Source: Phoma sp. XZ068
Lineage: Eukaryota > Ascomycota > Dothideomycetes > Pleosporales > Didymellaceae
DNA length: 64,000 nucleotides
Assembly: GCA_004835665.1 (NCBI GenBank)
Contig: RBKR01000008.1
Span: forward strand, 1,674,001 to 1,738,000
Reading direction: 5' to 3'
Shown here: positions 20,765 through 32,217 of the stretch, one piece after another
Layout of the letters: the number at the start of each line of letters is the position of its first letter
Position numbering within the stretch: position 1 is the stretch's first letter
Notes under the pieces: model-generated
The model's database searches: none
What the model was told of the DNA's origin: nothing
What the model saw: only the letters and a program-made list of their open reading frames with translations
Position numbers and translations under genes: made by a program

Positions 20765-22182
20765 TCATGTATAACATATGGCCCAGGTCCCGCCGCTCCT
20801 TGCAAATCCTTGGCTTTCCACAAAGCGCCTCAAGGTACACCTGCCGTGCTTATCACCACCGCAGAATTCGAGAGGATGAACGCGTTCATTGACAATAATA
20901 CGAACAGACTCTTGCTTGTCGTGCTTGCACTGCAATTTCTCAACATACAGTCTAGCAGCGAACGGCACAGTCCAAGCTGCAGAGTACCCAGTCTGAGTAG
21001 TGCTTTCCATGGTAGTATTGGGCAGCTTAGTGTTATTGTAAAGACCAAGGGCTGCGAAGATACCGCTCATGTCGTTGTCGTGGCTGAAATCTGCGTAGAC
21101 CTTGTTGCCGAGGGGGAAGCTGGCAGGATCCGAATCCAGGGTTGTATTAGTATTCGTATGGTCATTCACTGGCTTCTCGGTCAATCGCGCGAGGAGCTCA
21201 TTGACGTAGCCAACACCTTGTGTTGCACCGAGTGGGTTACCTGCTCCATAACCGTAGAACTTCCCCAATGTTTGGTAATAGTCGTAGGCGTGCCATTCGT
21301 CCTCGGTGAAGAGTTTACAGAAAGGGGATATCGTGGCCTTAGGAATTGCAAGAGTATCATATGGGCACATGTCCATAAGACTGATGATGGAGGTAGAAGT
21401 CAGGTTTGTGCCGAGTGCTTGGTTGATGCGCGTTTGGATGGACGGTACAAACTTCGCCGACCATGCCTTCTGCGCGGTCGCACCGAGTCCACTGTATGGG
21501 CCTGTCTCGAAGGCAGGGCACGTATCGTGGGATAGGGTGTTATTGGATGTTGGAGCTTCTGGAATGATGAGGTCGATCACTCTGGGTTGCTTCTTCAACG
21601 ATTGTGCAACACCTGTGAGCCACTTCTGCGCTGACTCCACAACGCGATCTTGACCACTAGATCGCACAAATGGTGTGTGCTTGTGCAACAGTTTGCGATA
21701 TCTGTCCGTGAAATGCGTACCCGAGTTGATCATTTCTTGCCTCCCAGCATCCGTTAAATCATCGGCGCCCAAGGTATAGTTGTAATGCTCCAGAAACTCG
21801 AAATCACCTGGGAATGATGTTGCGTTGTGCTGAATACCGGTGATAAGAGCGCGATACGTGGTAGTTTTGGCTAGTGTCGGGTTGCGACCGCCATGGCGAG
21901 ATAGGACGTTTACGAAAGACACTTCACAATCTTTGGGAGGCGCAAGACTGATCTCTGATGGGACAGCAAACCAAGGTGAATACTGGCCCCAAAAATGAGA
22001 TATCCTTGGATCGCAGCGGTAGCCGTCTTTGACGCTATCGCATGAGCCGTCGGTCGGAGCGACAGAGCTGTAACACAGAATGAGCATCTTTCAACGCAAT
22101 TCTGCGATTCGCTGGCATACCTGGTAACTCCGTTGGCGTTGAGAACGATAGCCGTGAGCAGCAAACAATGGATTGAGACCAT
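20765..22182 (-). CDS. Secreted 3-phytase / histidine acid phosphatase
   Basis: Two exons, 22182-22121 and 22067-20765, flank a 53-bp intron with GTATGC at its 5' end and TTACAG at its 3' end (phase 2). The product is 454 aa. Exon 1 encodes the signal peptide (MVSIHCLLLTAIVLNANG). The active-site motif is RHGGRNP at residue 78 (family RHGxRxP; the nucleophile His is present). The catalytic HD pair lies in SHDNDMSGIFAALG near residue 350. Multiple cysteines and N-x-T/S sites (NNT, NYT, NLT) fit a glycosylated, disulphide-bonded secreted enzyme. It releases phosphate from phytate outside the cell and is usually induced by phosphate starvation. Length and the C-terminal FARSGGTWAIC match fungal phytases. 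Confidence 0.92.
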
Positions 22183-23185
22183 ATTGAGGCACTGGGGTTA
22201 GAGTTCTCTTCTGTACGCAATTTCGACTGAAGCGCAGCCTTAAATACCTTGCATGTTTACCTATCGATGGCGGTCGTGGCTTGCAACCTCGGGAGCTAGC
22301 GGTCAAGTGACAGCGTCAAATTGCCAATCCTCGCTGAGAAAGCTTGTACACAACCAAGCATTTCGAGGAAGCGAGCCACGTGGTCGACATTACCTTATCC
22401 GGCCAGGGGGAATGTTGAACTCATCTCCGCAGCGGATTTATGTCTCCCAAAGCACTAGCTATTACTAGCGCGGGGTGGTTCCTGGTCGTGTTTTGGTTAC
22501 TGAGCCTTGCGTAACAGGACCAAGCGGTCCTTGAAGCCAGCTCGGTCGAACTGCAGCACAAATGTTACCTAGATGAGTAGAGTTATTAGGCACTGAGGGC
22601 GAATGATCCCTAGACGCATAATATATTGCCTCGTCAGCGTTGAAGAATCGGGACCGCGGATTTTTCGGCAAATTTAGAGCCGCGGCACGGCGCCGTCGCT
22701 AGACCACAGAAGAAACGCCGCTACCCGCATAGAACTTGATGATAATTCGCTATATCAATGGCTTAGTTCCATTCGACCGGGGAGATGAACTATCCCCAGT
22801 TCCGAACGAACCTTTTCGTTGTAGCACCTCTGTCCAGTCAAAGCTTTGCGATGATATATCCAAGATACGCCGTGATGAAGCGATAGGACACAAAATATCG
22901 AGCTCACGTCTGTGAACAAGTGGTCCACGCCATGAACCTCTTAGTTGATCTGGGGGTCAATTCCTGCAACGCATTTCAAGGGCATCCGGAAGTAACGGGG
23001 GACCTTGTCGCAACTGTTCATTACCTCTACAGATCGTCTGGACCTTGGGTCATACTTAAGAGCCCTTGGACACTCCTCATTCACCAATTGCGTTCAGCCC
23101 TTCACAGACGCTCTTCCAAGTGAACCTGTATACCCAAATACTTTTGTCTCTTAAATTATATATGATCATATTGCCACTAACTAAT
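22183..23185. other. Phytase upstream region and gene-free sequence
   Basis: The first few hundred bases should hold the phytase promoter. No other gene is seen before the 5S copy at 23186. Confidence 0.4.
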
Positions 23186-23304
23186 ACATACGACCATAGG
23201 ACGTTGAAAACAAGACTTCCTGTTTGGTTAGCCCTATTTAAGCAATGTACCGGTAGATTAGTAGTTAGGTAGGTAACTACTATTAAATACCTGCTGTTGT
23301 ATGT
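23186..23304 (+). pseudogene. 5S rRNA pseudogene with RIP-like transitions
   Basis: Full-length (119 nt) copy of the 5S gene. It differs from the intact copy at 5181 at about 15 positions; about 13 of these are C-to-T or G-to-A, only two are transversions. Changes fall in the 5S control region and helices (for example GTTCGCTCAG to GTTTGGTTAG), so transcription and folding are doubtful. Ends and T6 terminator remain. Confidence 0.9.
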
Positions 23305-23668
23305 TTTTTGCCCTATCGGCAGACTGTTATTCTGTTAAATAGAACAATGATATACATCTTTGCACCAACCGTTATGTTGTAACTAGGCACGGTAGCCGTA
23401 GATGCACCCAACTCGTTGCAACGATACAGGTCATCACCAATACCTTTGCCGTATCCAACAGTCCCTCTCGGCCGACTAATTCCCTGACTTTTTTCACTAC
23501 TCATTTTCCCATCATTCGAGAGAATGATGCCACCCCTGCTAGTTCTGTAGGTATTTACTATGGAAGCAATAATCGACCCACTGATTCAGGCTGCATTACT
23601 TAGACCGCTGGCCCTTCCAAATGGGCTTTTTTTGATTTATTCCAAGCAAACTCAAGCTCTGCAAACAT
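23305..23668. other. Intergenic, no supported gene
   Basis: Nothing recognised between the 5S pseudogene and the 3' end of the F-box gene. Confidence 0.4.
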
Positions 23669-25465
23669 CTAGTCACTCACGGTGGATGTATCAATCAATA
23701 CACCGTTCCTCTTCCTCTGCCAAAAACGCCCCTTCTCGTCTGTCGCAATGATATCGAAATCCTCAACTCCACGCGCCCTCCACAACTCCTTCGCTTGCTC
23801 TCCCTCCTCCCACCCCACCCTACTCCCCCGACACTTGAAAACCCATTCCGTCCTTGCCCTCTCAACAATACTGCCATCAATCCCAGGCGAATACTGAAAT
23901 CTACTGTGCTTCAAATACTTACTGATGGCACCCTTTGCTCTCTCCCCATCCCTAAAGTAAAACCCCCATCCCTTGTACCCCTCAAATCCCTTATCCTGTT
24001 GCCTCGCATGCCAAGACGACTGGCGCCACGAATGGAACTCGAGATCAAGGTACATAAGAACCGGCATGCGCGATACGGCGCGCGCGAGGCGCAACGCGAG
24101 GTCGTCAAACAAGGCCGGGTCCGGAGCAGTGCGGAATTCGTCGTCCGGGTATGCGCCCGCCGCCAGGTACAGCTCGGCGTCTTCTCCTTCCCACTCTGGG
24201 CTTGGTGGTATCGGCGCCCGTTCGGGTGTTTCCCAGCCCCGGGCTGCCTCCGAGATGAACCACCATGTGCCTGTTGGGCGATCGAAGGCGGTTGTTATGT
24301 CGAGTATGCGGAGGTTGGGCCAGTTCGGAGCTGGGATGCTGGTGTCGTTGGGCCAGAGAAGGTCGGCGGTTATGCAGGATAGACGTATGGTGAGTGTTGT
24401 GAGGTTGTGGGATGCGAGGTGGAGGGTGCGGGAGAACGTATCGGTGTTGTTTATGAGGAAATTTGGTGGGTCAATGTTGTGGTTGCTGATGGCGTGGTAT
24501 TCGATAGAGAGATTCAAGGTTTTCAGGCTGGTCGGTAGGGCGGGAATTTGGTTCATAAGAGCTTTTGTTGGGCTGGTGAGTCGAGGGGCTTGTTTGTATT
24601 AGATCATAGACTTACCTTGGCGAAGGTGGTTTCGCATTCGTGGCCACCTCAACTCGTTATCCAGACCGCGGATATCTAGCACTTCAAGCGCTGGCAAGAA
24701 AGTAGCAACTTTACAAGTTACGATTGCTGGCCAAAGTTCACACTCCTGAAATTGCCAAGCATCCAGCTTCAGAGATTTGACTGACGGCAGAGGTGGCAGT
24801 ATAGGGAATTTTTCCAGTTGGAGTGAGGTACCCTTAAAGTAGTCTGCATGCTTGATGCAGAAATCAGACCCGAAGAATTTGTAAGTTGAATGTCCGTCGA
24901 GGAAAAATGTAATGTCGGTTACTTGTAGATCGTCCGGACATTCGGCCAGTACATCCCAGATCGCTTTAACATCCTGGAAGAAACGCCCGTTCTGTGCTTG
25001 GAAAGCAGAAATTAGGGCAGAAGGCTCCTGCCAGTGGTCCACGTTGCTTTGATGATGCGCAATGGCGATGGTCGCATCCTCGGAGTCCGAGTAGTCGCCG
25101 CTTATCGACCCTCCATCTTCAGCCTCGTAGTAGTCGTCTTCATCATCGCATGCTCTTTCTCTTTCTTTCTTTGCCGATGGACGAGCGAAATAATCATCAA
25201 AAAATATATCGACTGTCTTCAACACTCTCCTGCGCCGCGGCTCCGCACGAAGGGCCGACCGAAAGGCCTCAAGACTTCTAGGTCCTCTGTCTGGGTCAAG
25301 TCTCACGTGCTTCCATGTTCTCTCTTCGACTGCAGCTTGCCAGTTGCGGTTGATTGTAACAAGAGGAGTATATCTTGAGCGGCCCTCGTATCCTGACCAG
25401 GAGGGCCACAGCTTGTCGCATTCGTCTAATATCGCATCGAGTACTTCGGTGGGTAGAAAAACCAT
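23669..25465 (-). CDS. F-box/LRR-like protein (intact paralogue)
   Basis: Two exons: 25465-24616 and 24561-23669. The 54-bp intron has GTAAGT at its 5' end and AACAAAAG at its 3' end; phase 1 joins HLRQ to ALMNQIP. The product is about 580 aa. The start at 25465 (MVFLPTEVLDAILDECDKLW) gives an F-box at the very N-terminus. The middle has an acidic stretch (ACDDEDDYYEAEDGG) and leucine-rich strands (LPSVKSLKLDAWQF, LPALEVLDIRGLD, WPNLRILDITTAFDRPTGTW). The C-terminal WPNLRILDITTAFDRPTGTWWF block matches WPTLRKLTVFFNMAAPSGEWYF at 17550 and WPNLESLSVMFHSACSAGAWYF at 29320, so the three are paralogues. Likely an SCF adaptor of unknown target. Confidence 0.82.
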
Positions 25466-26318
25466 GATCTGTGAGTTTGGGTGAGAAGGGGGGAACAGCA
25501 AGAGATTGTGACGGCGGGGTAAGTACATACCCAGCAGATAGCAAGCCTCAAGTCGTCTGTCGGAAGCCAGGAAAATAGGAATTAAGGATGCAATCTGGCC
25601 TTGACACGTTAAAGTCCGATGTTATCACTGAATTGTCACGTCATGAAGTTCAGCGTCAGCTACTCGCCCCACTGGCACCGGTGAGATGTAGAAGTCATAG
25701 CCTGTGCGTGGGCACTCGGACGAGCATCTGCTCTACCTATAGATCTAACTACATTGAGAACGCCTATTATTGTTTGCACAATACCTTGGACCCCCCCCCC
25801 CCCTGCATAAAACTGAGTGATCATTGGCCATGCGGGGTAATATGACGTACAGAAAACCAACACGAAGATACCTACAACTCCGGCATACGTTTGAACGTCG
25901 GACATCCGCTTGATAACTGATGTCGGGAGTCCGCAATGTCTAATAATTTAGTGCTTTACCTAACTCTTGTAGTCAGCAGGTCAAAGGGTCGTGTGAACTG
26001 CGTAGATGCCCGGTGGTGAGCGTTGTCCCCGAAAACCTCGGGTTTCAATGGCGTCCGTAGAGAATGATCCTAACCCTTTCAGAAATATTCTTTACTGAAT
26101 GCCTTCGTCTCTACCTCATAGAAAACTATATATCATGTTGTATTTCAGCGCCAGTAGATTCCTCATCACATTCACACATTCTTTTTACACCTCTGACCGC
26201 GATGACACGGTCCCAAGCCTTCTTTTTGCGTTATTGTGCCCTGCTGGAACAGGCTGCATAAACTGCACTCATTATTTTTTTCTTTCCAAACACTACACTC
26301 GTTTCATTCATTTCAATC
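25466..26318. other. Divergent promoter region with a C13 tract
   Basis: Lies between the divergently transcribed F-box gene and the secreted protein gene. It holds a run of 13 C at 25791-25803. No gene seen. Confidence 0.5.
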
Positions 26319-28335
26319 ATGCGTTCCTGGGAAGTCATCATCTGGGTTGCGCCTTTCTTTCTCTCCTACAACGTCAATGGAGCCCCGGTTGCATCCTCGC
26401 TCTCCGATCTCATCGGTCATGGTGCCGGAGCTGACATTGCGGTTGCAAACCCTTATTCTCTTCATAGGGTAGAAGCCACGCATCGCTTCAGTGATATAGC
26501 GAAAAGAGCTCCAGTGGATAAGGACAAGAACAAGGACAAGAACAAGGACAAGGATAAGGGCAAGGGTAAGGGCCCAGCTCCGCCAGATGCTCCCAAAAAA
26601 GATCAAGGCCAGCGTCCGGCAACGTCGCCTAGCCAAAGTCCAGCAACGCCGCCTGGCCAACGTCCGACAACGCCACAGGACCAACGTCCGGTAACGCCAC
26701 CGGGCCGGGGTGAGGCATACAAACTGGGAGAGTGCGGTACCAACAAGCCAGGAATCGTGATAAGTAAACCGGCGGGGACGGGCAGCCCATCTACCTCTCC
26801 CAAAAGGCCAGCCACGGGCAGTCCCCCGAGGACACCCTTCACTCCAACCGAGGACGACGATGGAGACGAAACCGACAAAGACAACTTATCGAACATCACA
26901 CCTGATAGGATTACGGGCGCTAAGAGCATGTTTGTGTGTACAAATATGCTTATGACATTCCCCGCCTACCCTAGTAGTGGCGAAGCAGTCAGGACGGAAC
27001 TCTGGAGAAACAATATCGATGCCTACAACGCGGCGAGGGTCAACCCTTGCGATAACGACTACACGCTCGTCAAAATAACATTCCCAAAACACAATAAAGA
27101 CCGCCTCCATAATAGACCAGGTGCTGCAAAACAGGAAGAATGGCAGACGGAACACACCATGGACGGGCAAATTCTGAAGTCGTTCTTCCAGACATTGTTT
27201 GAGGGTACCCCAGCAACCAAGAAGAAGCCGAAGGTAGATCCAAAGCTCAAGAGAACAGAAATTCCCAGACAGTGGAGATCCAGCGTGGGCAGTATAGCCG
27301 CAACCCAAACCCAGTGCGACTATCTCCAACAGTTCTGGGAAAAGAGATGGCCTGGCAAAGACAACGCCAGTATGTATCGCCCTCCATCAATCACGGCTGG
27401 CATTTCTAGCTCGAAGCATAGACTAATATTTGCAGTGAAATATCTCCTTTCCGAATTCCCAAGCAAAACCAACCCAACGGAGTTTCTATTTTTGCCCGGC
27501 CGCCTCAATATTAAAAAAGCCGCGCTATTTGGCGTCAAGCCAAAGAACGTTGTCGCTTTGGAAAAGTTCAGAAAGATGCCACTCCACCAGCAGATAGATG
27601 AGCTGCGGGAGGTTGTCCTGCTGACCGCTGTAAGCCATATCTATGCACACAAGTTTAGTAAACGTTTCGACTGACCTCTCTTCTAAGTATATAAATCTCC
27701 CTGATTTCAGAGATCATTTCACAGCTCTCGGACAGCGTATCTACAAACGCCTCCAGGAAATCGAGGAAACAGACTATATGCGCGTCACAGACGACTATTG
27801 GGTCAAACAACGGGGAGGGTCTCCTGCTGATAAAGATGCACCCGGCGAGAATTACGCAAAGGTGGGGCTAGCTCAAAGATGGCTCACGTTCATTAACGGA
27901 TTCGTTGATGATCGCACCCAGAGGATGGCAGTTCTGCTGGAAAAGTTACATTATGATCTCGAACAAAGATGGGCAGTAGCACAGACGTATGCCGACCTCA
28001 AAAGAGAGGATAAAGTCGAACTCGAGAGGAGGATGCAGGCACTGAAGGTACACCGCAAGGACAAAGTCGACGCGTCAAAGTTGCATATTAAATCATTGTC
28101 AAGACCGAGCACGCCAATTACAGGCAACCCAGGAGGAGGTTCAGGCGGGCAAGGCATATTTGCTCCGAATACGCCAGGATCGAACCAGGGAACGCCAATG
28201 CCAAACGACGGAAGCCCAGGTGTTCCCGATGAAACGCCTTCTAAGCCTGCTCCTGGCAGGCCAATAACCATTCCTATCCGACCGAATCCGAACGCAAAGC
28301 CCAACACAGGCATTCCGGGTTCACCTTCGTCGTAG
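26319..28335 (+). CDS. Large secreted proline/lysine-rich protein, unknown function
   Basis: Two exons, 26319-27629 and 27688-28335, around a 58-bp intron with GTAAGC at its 5' end, an ACTGAC branch site and TTCTAAG at its 3' end (phase 0). The product is 652 aa. Residues 1-22 are a signal peptide (MRSWEVIIWVAPFFLSYNVNG). Then come a Kex2-like KR site (AKRAPVDKD), a lysine ladder (KDKNKDKNKDKDKGKGKGKG-type) and Pro/Thr/Gln repeats (QRPATSPSQSPATPPGQRP). The region about 215-530 is folded-looking, with four or more cysteines and many aromatics. The tail is again Pro/Gly/Asn-rich (TPGSNQGTPMPNDGSPG). I do not recognise the family. A secreted or wall-associated protein is likely. Confidence 0.75.
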
Positions 28336-28684
28336 GCTATCGAAAATACGACTGCCTAATCAGGGATCTTCGAAGAATGAAAGTGTGGACCGGGGGGGGG
28401 GGGGGGGGTCAGTGAGATAAAGCCTAGTCAAATGGCGTTGATAGAAGAGAGAACAAATATCGTACTGGTTGATTGGGGATATTGTAGTCCATTTTGTGAC
28501 GTCGCTGCCAAAGGAAATATTCGCGGCTCAGCAACCTACAAGGCCCTTGGTCTAGTCGTTATGTGACGATTGTGAGATGGCGCGGCGATATGAATCTACG
28601 TCAATACTCTGAAATGACATATCATCTGGTGATCTAGTTGATGACTATGGTCCACCTCGCTTTGCTAAGCTTGTTTTGTGACAG
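28336..28684. other. Intergenic with a G16 tract
   Basis: A run of 16 G at 28393-28408 follows the secreted-protein stop codon. Nothing else recognised. Confidence 0.55.
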
Positions 28685-29614
28685 TCAATGATGAAATCGC
28701 CAAGACTTCCAGTCTTCAAACATACCCCTCCCTACTGGACCTGGGCTGTTGAAAGGATCCCCCCAATACATTGAAATCTGCTCATCATCCTGTTCTTGCC
28801 ACCCGATCTGGCGGAAGAGATCAAGCAGCTCGGAGTCAGGGCGCCAGTCTCCTACGTACCACCACATCTGACAGAAAGCAACAAAATCTTCACCTATAGC
28901 GTCAGTAAAGCCTTGTGTTCTTGGCTTCGTGTATGCGACTCTCTATGCTAGCTCACCTTCTACAACATAGGACACTTCCTTGTAGTCGAAGCCTTCGTAC
29001 CCCACCATTTCCTTTAGGTAGAACATTAGAGGTGACTACAATGCAGTCTCCTTAAGTAAAGGCATTAGCGCTGCTGCCTTAGCAAACGCCGTAAGAAACA
29101 GCACGAGCGTTTTGTTGACAGGCTTAGCACGGTATGGAGCATATACACGGTGAGAGTCAAAGCCAAAGTCCCAATCGACCTCATAATCCGCGTTTCCATC
29201 CTCGTCTGTGCATTCCAATGGTGGATAACATGAGTCGTCGATCTCAAATCCTTCGTTGGGCCCCGTGTCGACATCGCACGATCCCTCAAAGTACCAAGCG
29301 CCTGCAGAACAGGCTGAGTGGAACATGACGCTCAGACTCTCAAGATTCGGCCATGAGGGTGTGCTTCCATCAGCAGGCCAGAATAAGGACTCGTAAGCCA
29401 CTACTCTGAGCTTCATGGTGCGGAGCTGGTAGGATAGTAGACGGAGACTCGAGCTGAAAGGGTCGTGTATTGCCGGCTTGACGAGATTGGGCATCTGCAG
29501 CCGCTGGTCCATCCAATCCGCTTCACCGATTGGAGATATTGCCAAAAGTACGAATCTTAACTGTTGGCCAATTGGAATCTTACGCTTAAGCGCTCTACTC
29601 CTCCGTTCTTTCAC
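28685..29614 (-). pseudogene. Truncated F-box/LRR-like paralogue with premature stop
   Basis: The frame from 29614 carries AIHDPFSSSLRLLSYQLRTM, ESLFWPADG and WPNLESLSVMFHSACSAGAW, matching the C-terminal half of the paralogues at 16570 and 23669. It then meets a TAG at 29036-29038 inside PLLKETAL. Directly after it the same frame continues with SPLMFYLKEMVGYEGFDYKE, crosses an intact-looking intron (about 28956-28894) and ends with DFVAFCQMWWYVGDWRP and a normal stop at 28685. The TAG is one C-to-T change from CAG. The N-terminal F-box is missing; upstream, the frame changes to unrelated sequence without an ATG. It is dead by truncation and stop. Confidence 0.8.
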
Positions 29615-30708
29615 TAATAGATCCTTGCTTATCTGATTGGCAAGCGTCTTGTTGTCTGTGTTGTCGTGCTCGTGCCTTCCTTGAAAGACGTTTTTGAATG
29701 TGCCGCGCTTAGTGACACTGTCTAAGCCTATAGCAGTACTGTTGCTTCTGTCTCTGAAAACTTTGGTTGTGAAGCTCCTCTTTTACGTCTGCTAGCACAG
29801 CTTCATCAGTCTGTGACTGTACTGCAGGTAGCGAACTTGTGCGCTTTAGTTGACTGCGTTTGTGATTAGGGGTAAGATTCACTTCATCTCCGGAACCTTC
29901 CTGAGACCTGATAAATGGATTGACAGTCATGTAGCTATTTGCGGCGGTTGAACGATACGCCTGTGCCTGAATAGCGTCTGGAATGGTCAGCGAGCTGCAG
30001 GCAGAGAATTCTGAGATACCTACGCATTTTGGTAACCTAAAGCAAGGCAAAGATAGTTTGTGGGCAGTGGAAAGCTTGTCAAGAGAAGCAGAGCCAAGAG
30101 GGGCACAAGGCTGAGCTTATAAGAAGGAGCAGCGGCAAGTTGGGGGCCACATCGCGAGGCTGAGCCTAGTTAATCTCCACACGTACGGTTAGTGAGCGCA
30201 ACTATTTAACTTTAAGGTTCTTGTGTATCGGCTATTGTCAGATAGCGCAAACAGAGGAGGCATACAGCTGATATCTCATACAACTATAGTGCATCCGCAA
30301 GTATACAAATGAGAGTAGATGTGGAGTTAGCAGACTTAACACTTCAAGCTTGAACAAGAGGACTTGATTACATCTGCGCTAGCCTCTACCACCGCTATTG
30401 TGAATACTAGGGTGGCTTGTTGCTGTTTTAGTGCTGCTGCTACCGCACAAGTGTGATAAGAAATTAAACTCTGTCATACGTCTAGAGAGCCCAAGTTAAA
30501 GGCGTCCCTGAACGGCTCTTGTACCGTAGACGGTGGACCAATCCTTGCGCATTGGCCGTTGCGCCAGGCACAGGGCGTGCAAGAGGAACATCCGGCTGCG
30601 CCGATTACTGTACAAACCCAACTTTGCTCAGGCTTGTGGCTGGGCACAGGTGTCATCAATACAGTACTTGTTGAACTGCCTGCATATGCATAGCGTTCTT
30701 GTCAGCGC
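29615..30708. other. Decayed sequence upstream of the F-box pseudogene
   Basis: Minus-strand frames near 29620-30050 are open but lack an ATG and known domains. No feature can be supported. Confidence 0.4.
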
Positions 30709-31003
30709 CTACCGCATGGATTGGGGAGAGTTGGGCATACCAGCCCTATTGGGAAGACTCGCAGCTTTTGCTCAGAGGTGGTATCTATTAGTATAGAAAT
30801 AAAGAGCAAGCTGACAGCAATAACTCGCACATTGTTTTTTAGAGGATATCAGCGTAGCGTTAAGGAGTAAAAGCGAGAGAAAGGTAGATTTCCTCAAGTC
30901 CGCGATCTGAGATGGCAGTAAGATTGCACGCCATCCAATCAATTGCCTCTCACTGCCTCCTAATTGGGCTGGTATGCCCAACTCTCCCCAATCTATGCGA
31001 TAG
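30709..31003. mobile_element. MITE-like element with 38-bp terminal inverted repeats
   Basis: The left arm 30709-30746 and right arm 30966-31003 are inverted copies matching at 36 of 38 positions; the shared core is GGATTGGGGAGAGTTGGGCA-like (positions 30718-30746). Both mismatches are transitions. The arms enclose about 219 bp with no coding frame. A TA dinucleotide sits at both edges (30710-30711 and 31001-31002), compatible with a Tc1/mariner-type target duplication, which would put the element at 30712-31000. No transposase here, so it would be non-autonomous. Confidence 0.75.
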
Positions 31004-31141
31004 CTGCGTTAAGGCGTCCAGGGGATAACGCATCGGATGGTGGCTAAACTCCATGTTTTGAGTTGCTCGCTTCCCGTCATCAGTATCCCAGTTACCGTAT
31101 ACAGAAAAATTAAGGGCATTCGTGTCGGGCGGGCAGGAGCC

Positions 31142-31237
31142 AACAAGGCTTCCCGTTCGCTCAGCCCTATTTAAGCAACGTACCGGTGGATTAGTAGTTA
31201 GGTGGGTGACTACTAGCGAATACCCACTGTCGTATGT
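31142..31237 (+). pseudogene. 5'-truncated 5S rRNA copy
   Basis: The sequence matches the 5S gene from its ACAAGGCTTCCC segment to the GTATGT end (about 96 nt), with three or so changes, then T7. The first 24 nt, which pair with the 3' end, are missing, replaced by unrelated GC-rich sequence. It cannot form helix I. Truncation lies 140 bp from the MITE-like element. Confidence 0.9.
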
Positions 31238-31426
31238 TTTTTTGCTATTCCACCGGCATGGTGGATAGGTCTTTTTACTATGGTGGGGTGGTGTCGAGGC
31301 CAGGGGAAGATTGAGTAGGGTTGGAGTGTAGGGGTTGATGGCAGTCAACAGTTGTTGGTAAGTGAGGTGGCAGCGTTGTTGCTGGTAAGAGGGTGTTTCT
31401 AGACAATTGATAGAGTATTAGGGTAT

Positions 31427-31727
31427 AGACGTAAAGTATCCTGTCTCCCTTTTGTCTATAAGCGATATATCAATAGAGTGCTTGCACAGAGCAAACCTAA
31501 CAATTGGGCTTCCCCCCACTGGTACGAGAGGGTTGTGTACTTGATGTTTCGCCCAAGGCATAATTTGAGAGTTTGTCGCGGATCGACGGGTCTTCTCCTG
31601 TGGGGATGATTCGAAGCAAACGTATTCGTCCATAATTGGGCTCCAACGGAGTGTGTACAGGCTTCCACCGCCGATTCCGCTTATCATCGAGTTGTCTCTG
31701 GCCAGTTGTGTAGTATAAGTGTGCCAT
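31427..31727 (-). pseudogene. HET domain N-terminal fragment
   Basis: Across three frames the minus strand reads YGRIRLLRIIPTGEDPSIRD then LSNYALGE, KYTTLSYQWGEAQL, and VRFALCKHSIDISLID. This is the opening of a HET domain (R-L-L-x-L then Y-x-x-L-S-Y-x-W-G and the ligand strand). At least two shifts interrupt it and the rest of the domain is absent. Confidence 0.75.
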
Positions 31728-32217
31728 CTGGGGTTATATAATCGCTCTATAAGAAATTCTGATGCGAGATGGCGACAGCCTGTTGCGCGTGCGGATTTGG
31801 AGTCCTCTTAAAAGCTGAGCCAAAGTTCAGCAGGCTGATGAACTTGGGTGCTGCGCCTCTTTCTTCACCAGTTATTGTCAATTAGCTGCAGTTGCCCCAC
31901 ATCTCACCCTTGAAAAAGATGTAGGTGTGTATTCACCCCAGCAAAACGGGTAGGTTAGGTATCTACGAAAATGGAAGCTAGAAGAAGAGTCTGATCGAAT
32001 AATAATAATAGGTGTGAGGTCTAAGGTAGGAGAAAGCGAGAGCGCAAGCATCCCTGCCGTAGTTGTAACGTAATAGTAATTATACACGCCCAACTGCAAG
32101 TGCTGCTTTGCGCAGCGGATAGATTAGTAGTTAAATATGTTAGCGACTGTAAAAAATTGCCTGGAGCGGACTGGATACAAATTCTACTACAGTACAGCAT
32201 GAAAAGTCTCCCGTATA
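31728..32217. other. Gene-free interval
   Basis: No supported feature. A 5S-like scrap near 32117-32146 is too short to call. Confidence 0.4.

Noticed and set aside
29709..30050. 113-aa minus-strand frame upstream of the F-box pseudogene
   Set aside because: Starts from TTG and not ATG, no domain, runs into another frame; not called a gene.
32117..32146. GATTAGTAGTTAAATATGTT resembling the 5S 3' half
   Set aside because: Only about 20 matching bases, AT-rich, no second 5S element; chance or extreme decay cannot be separated.
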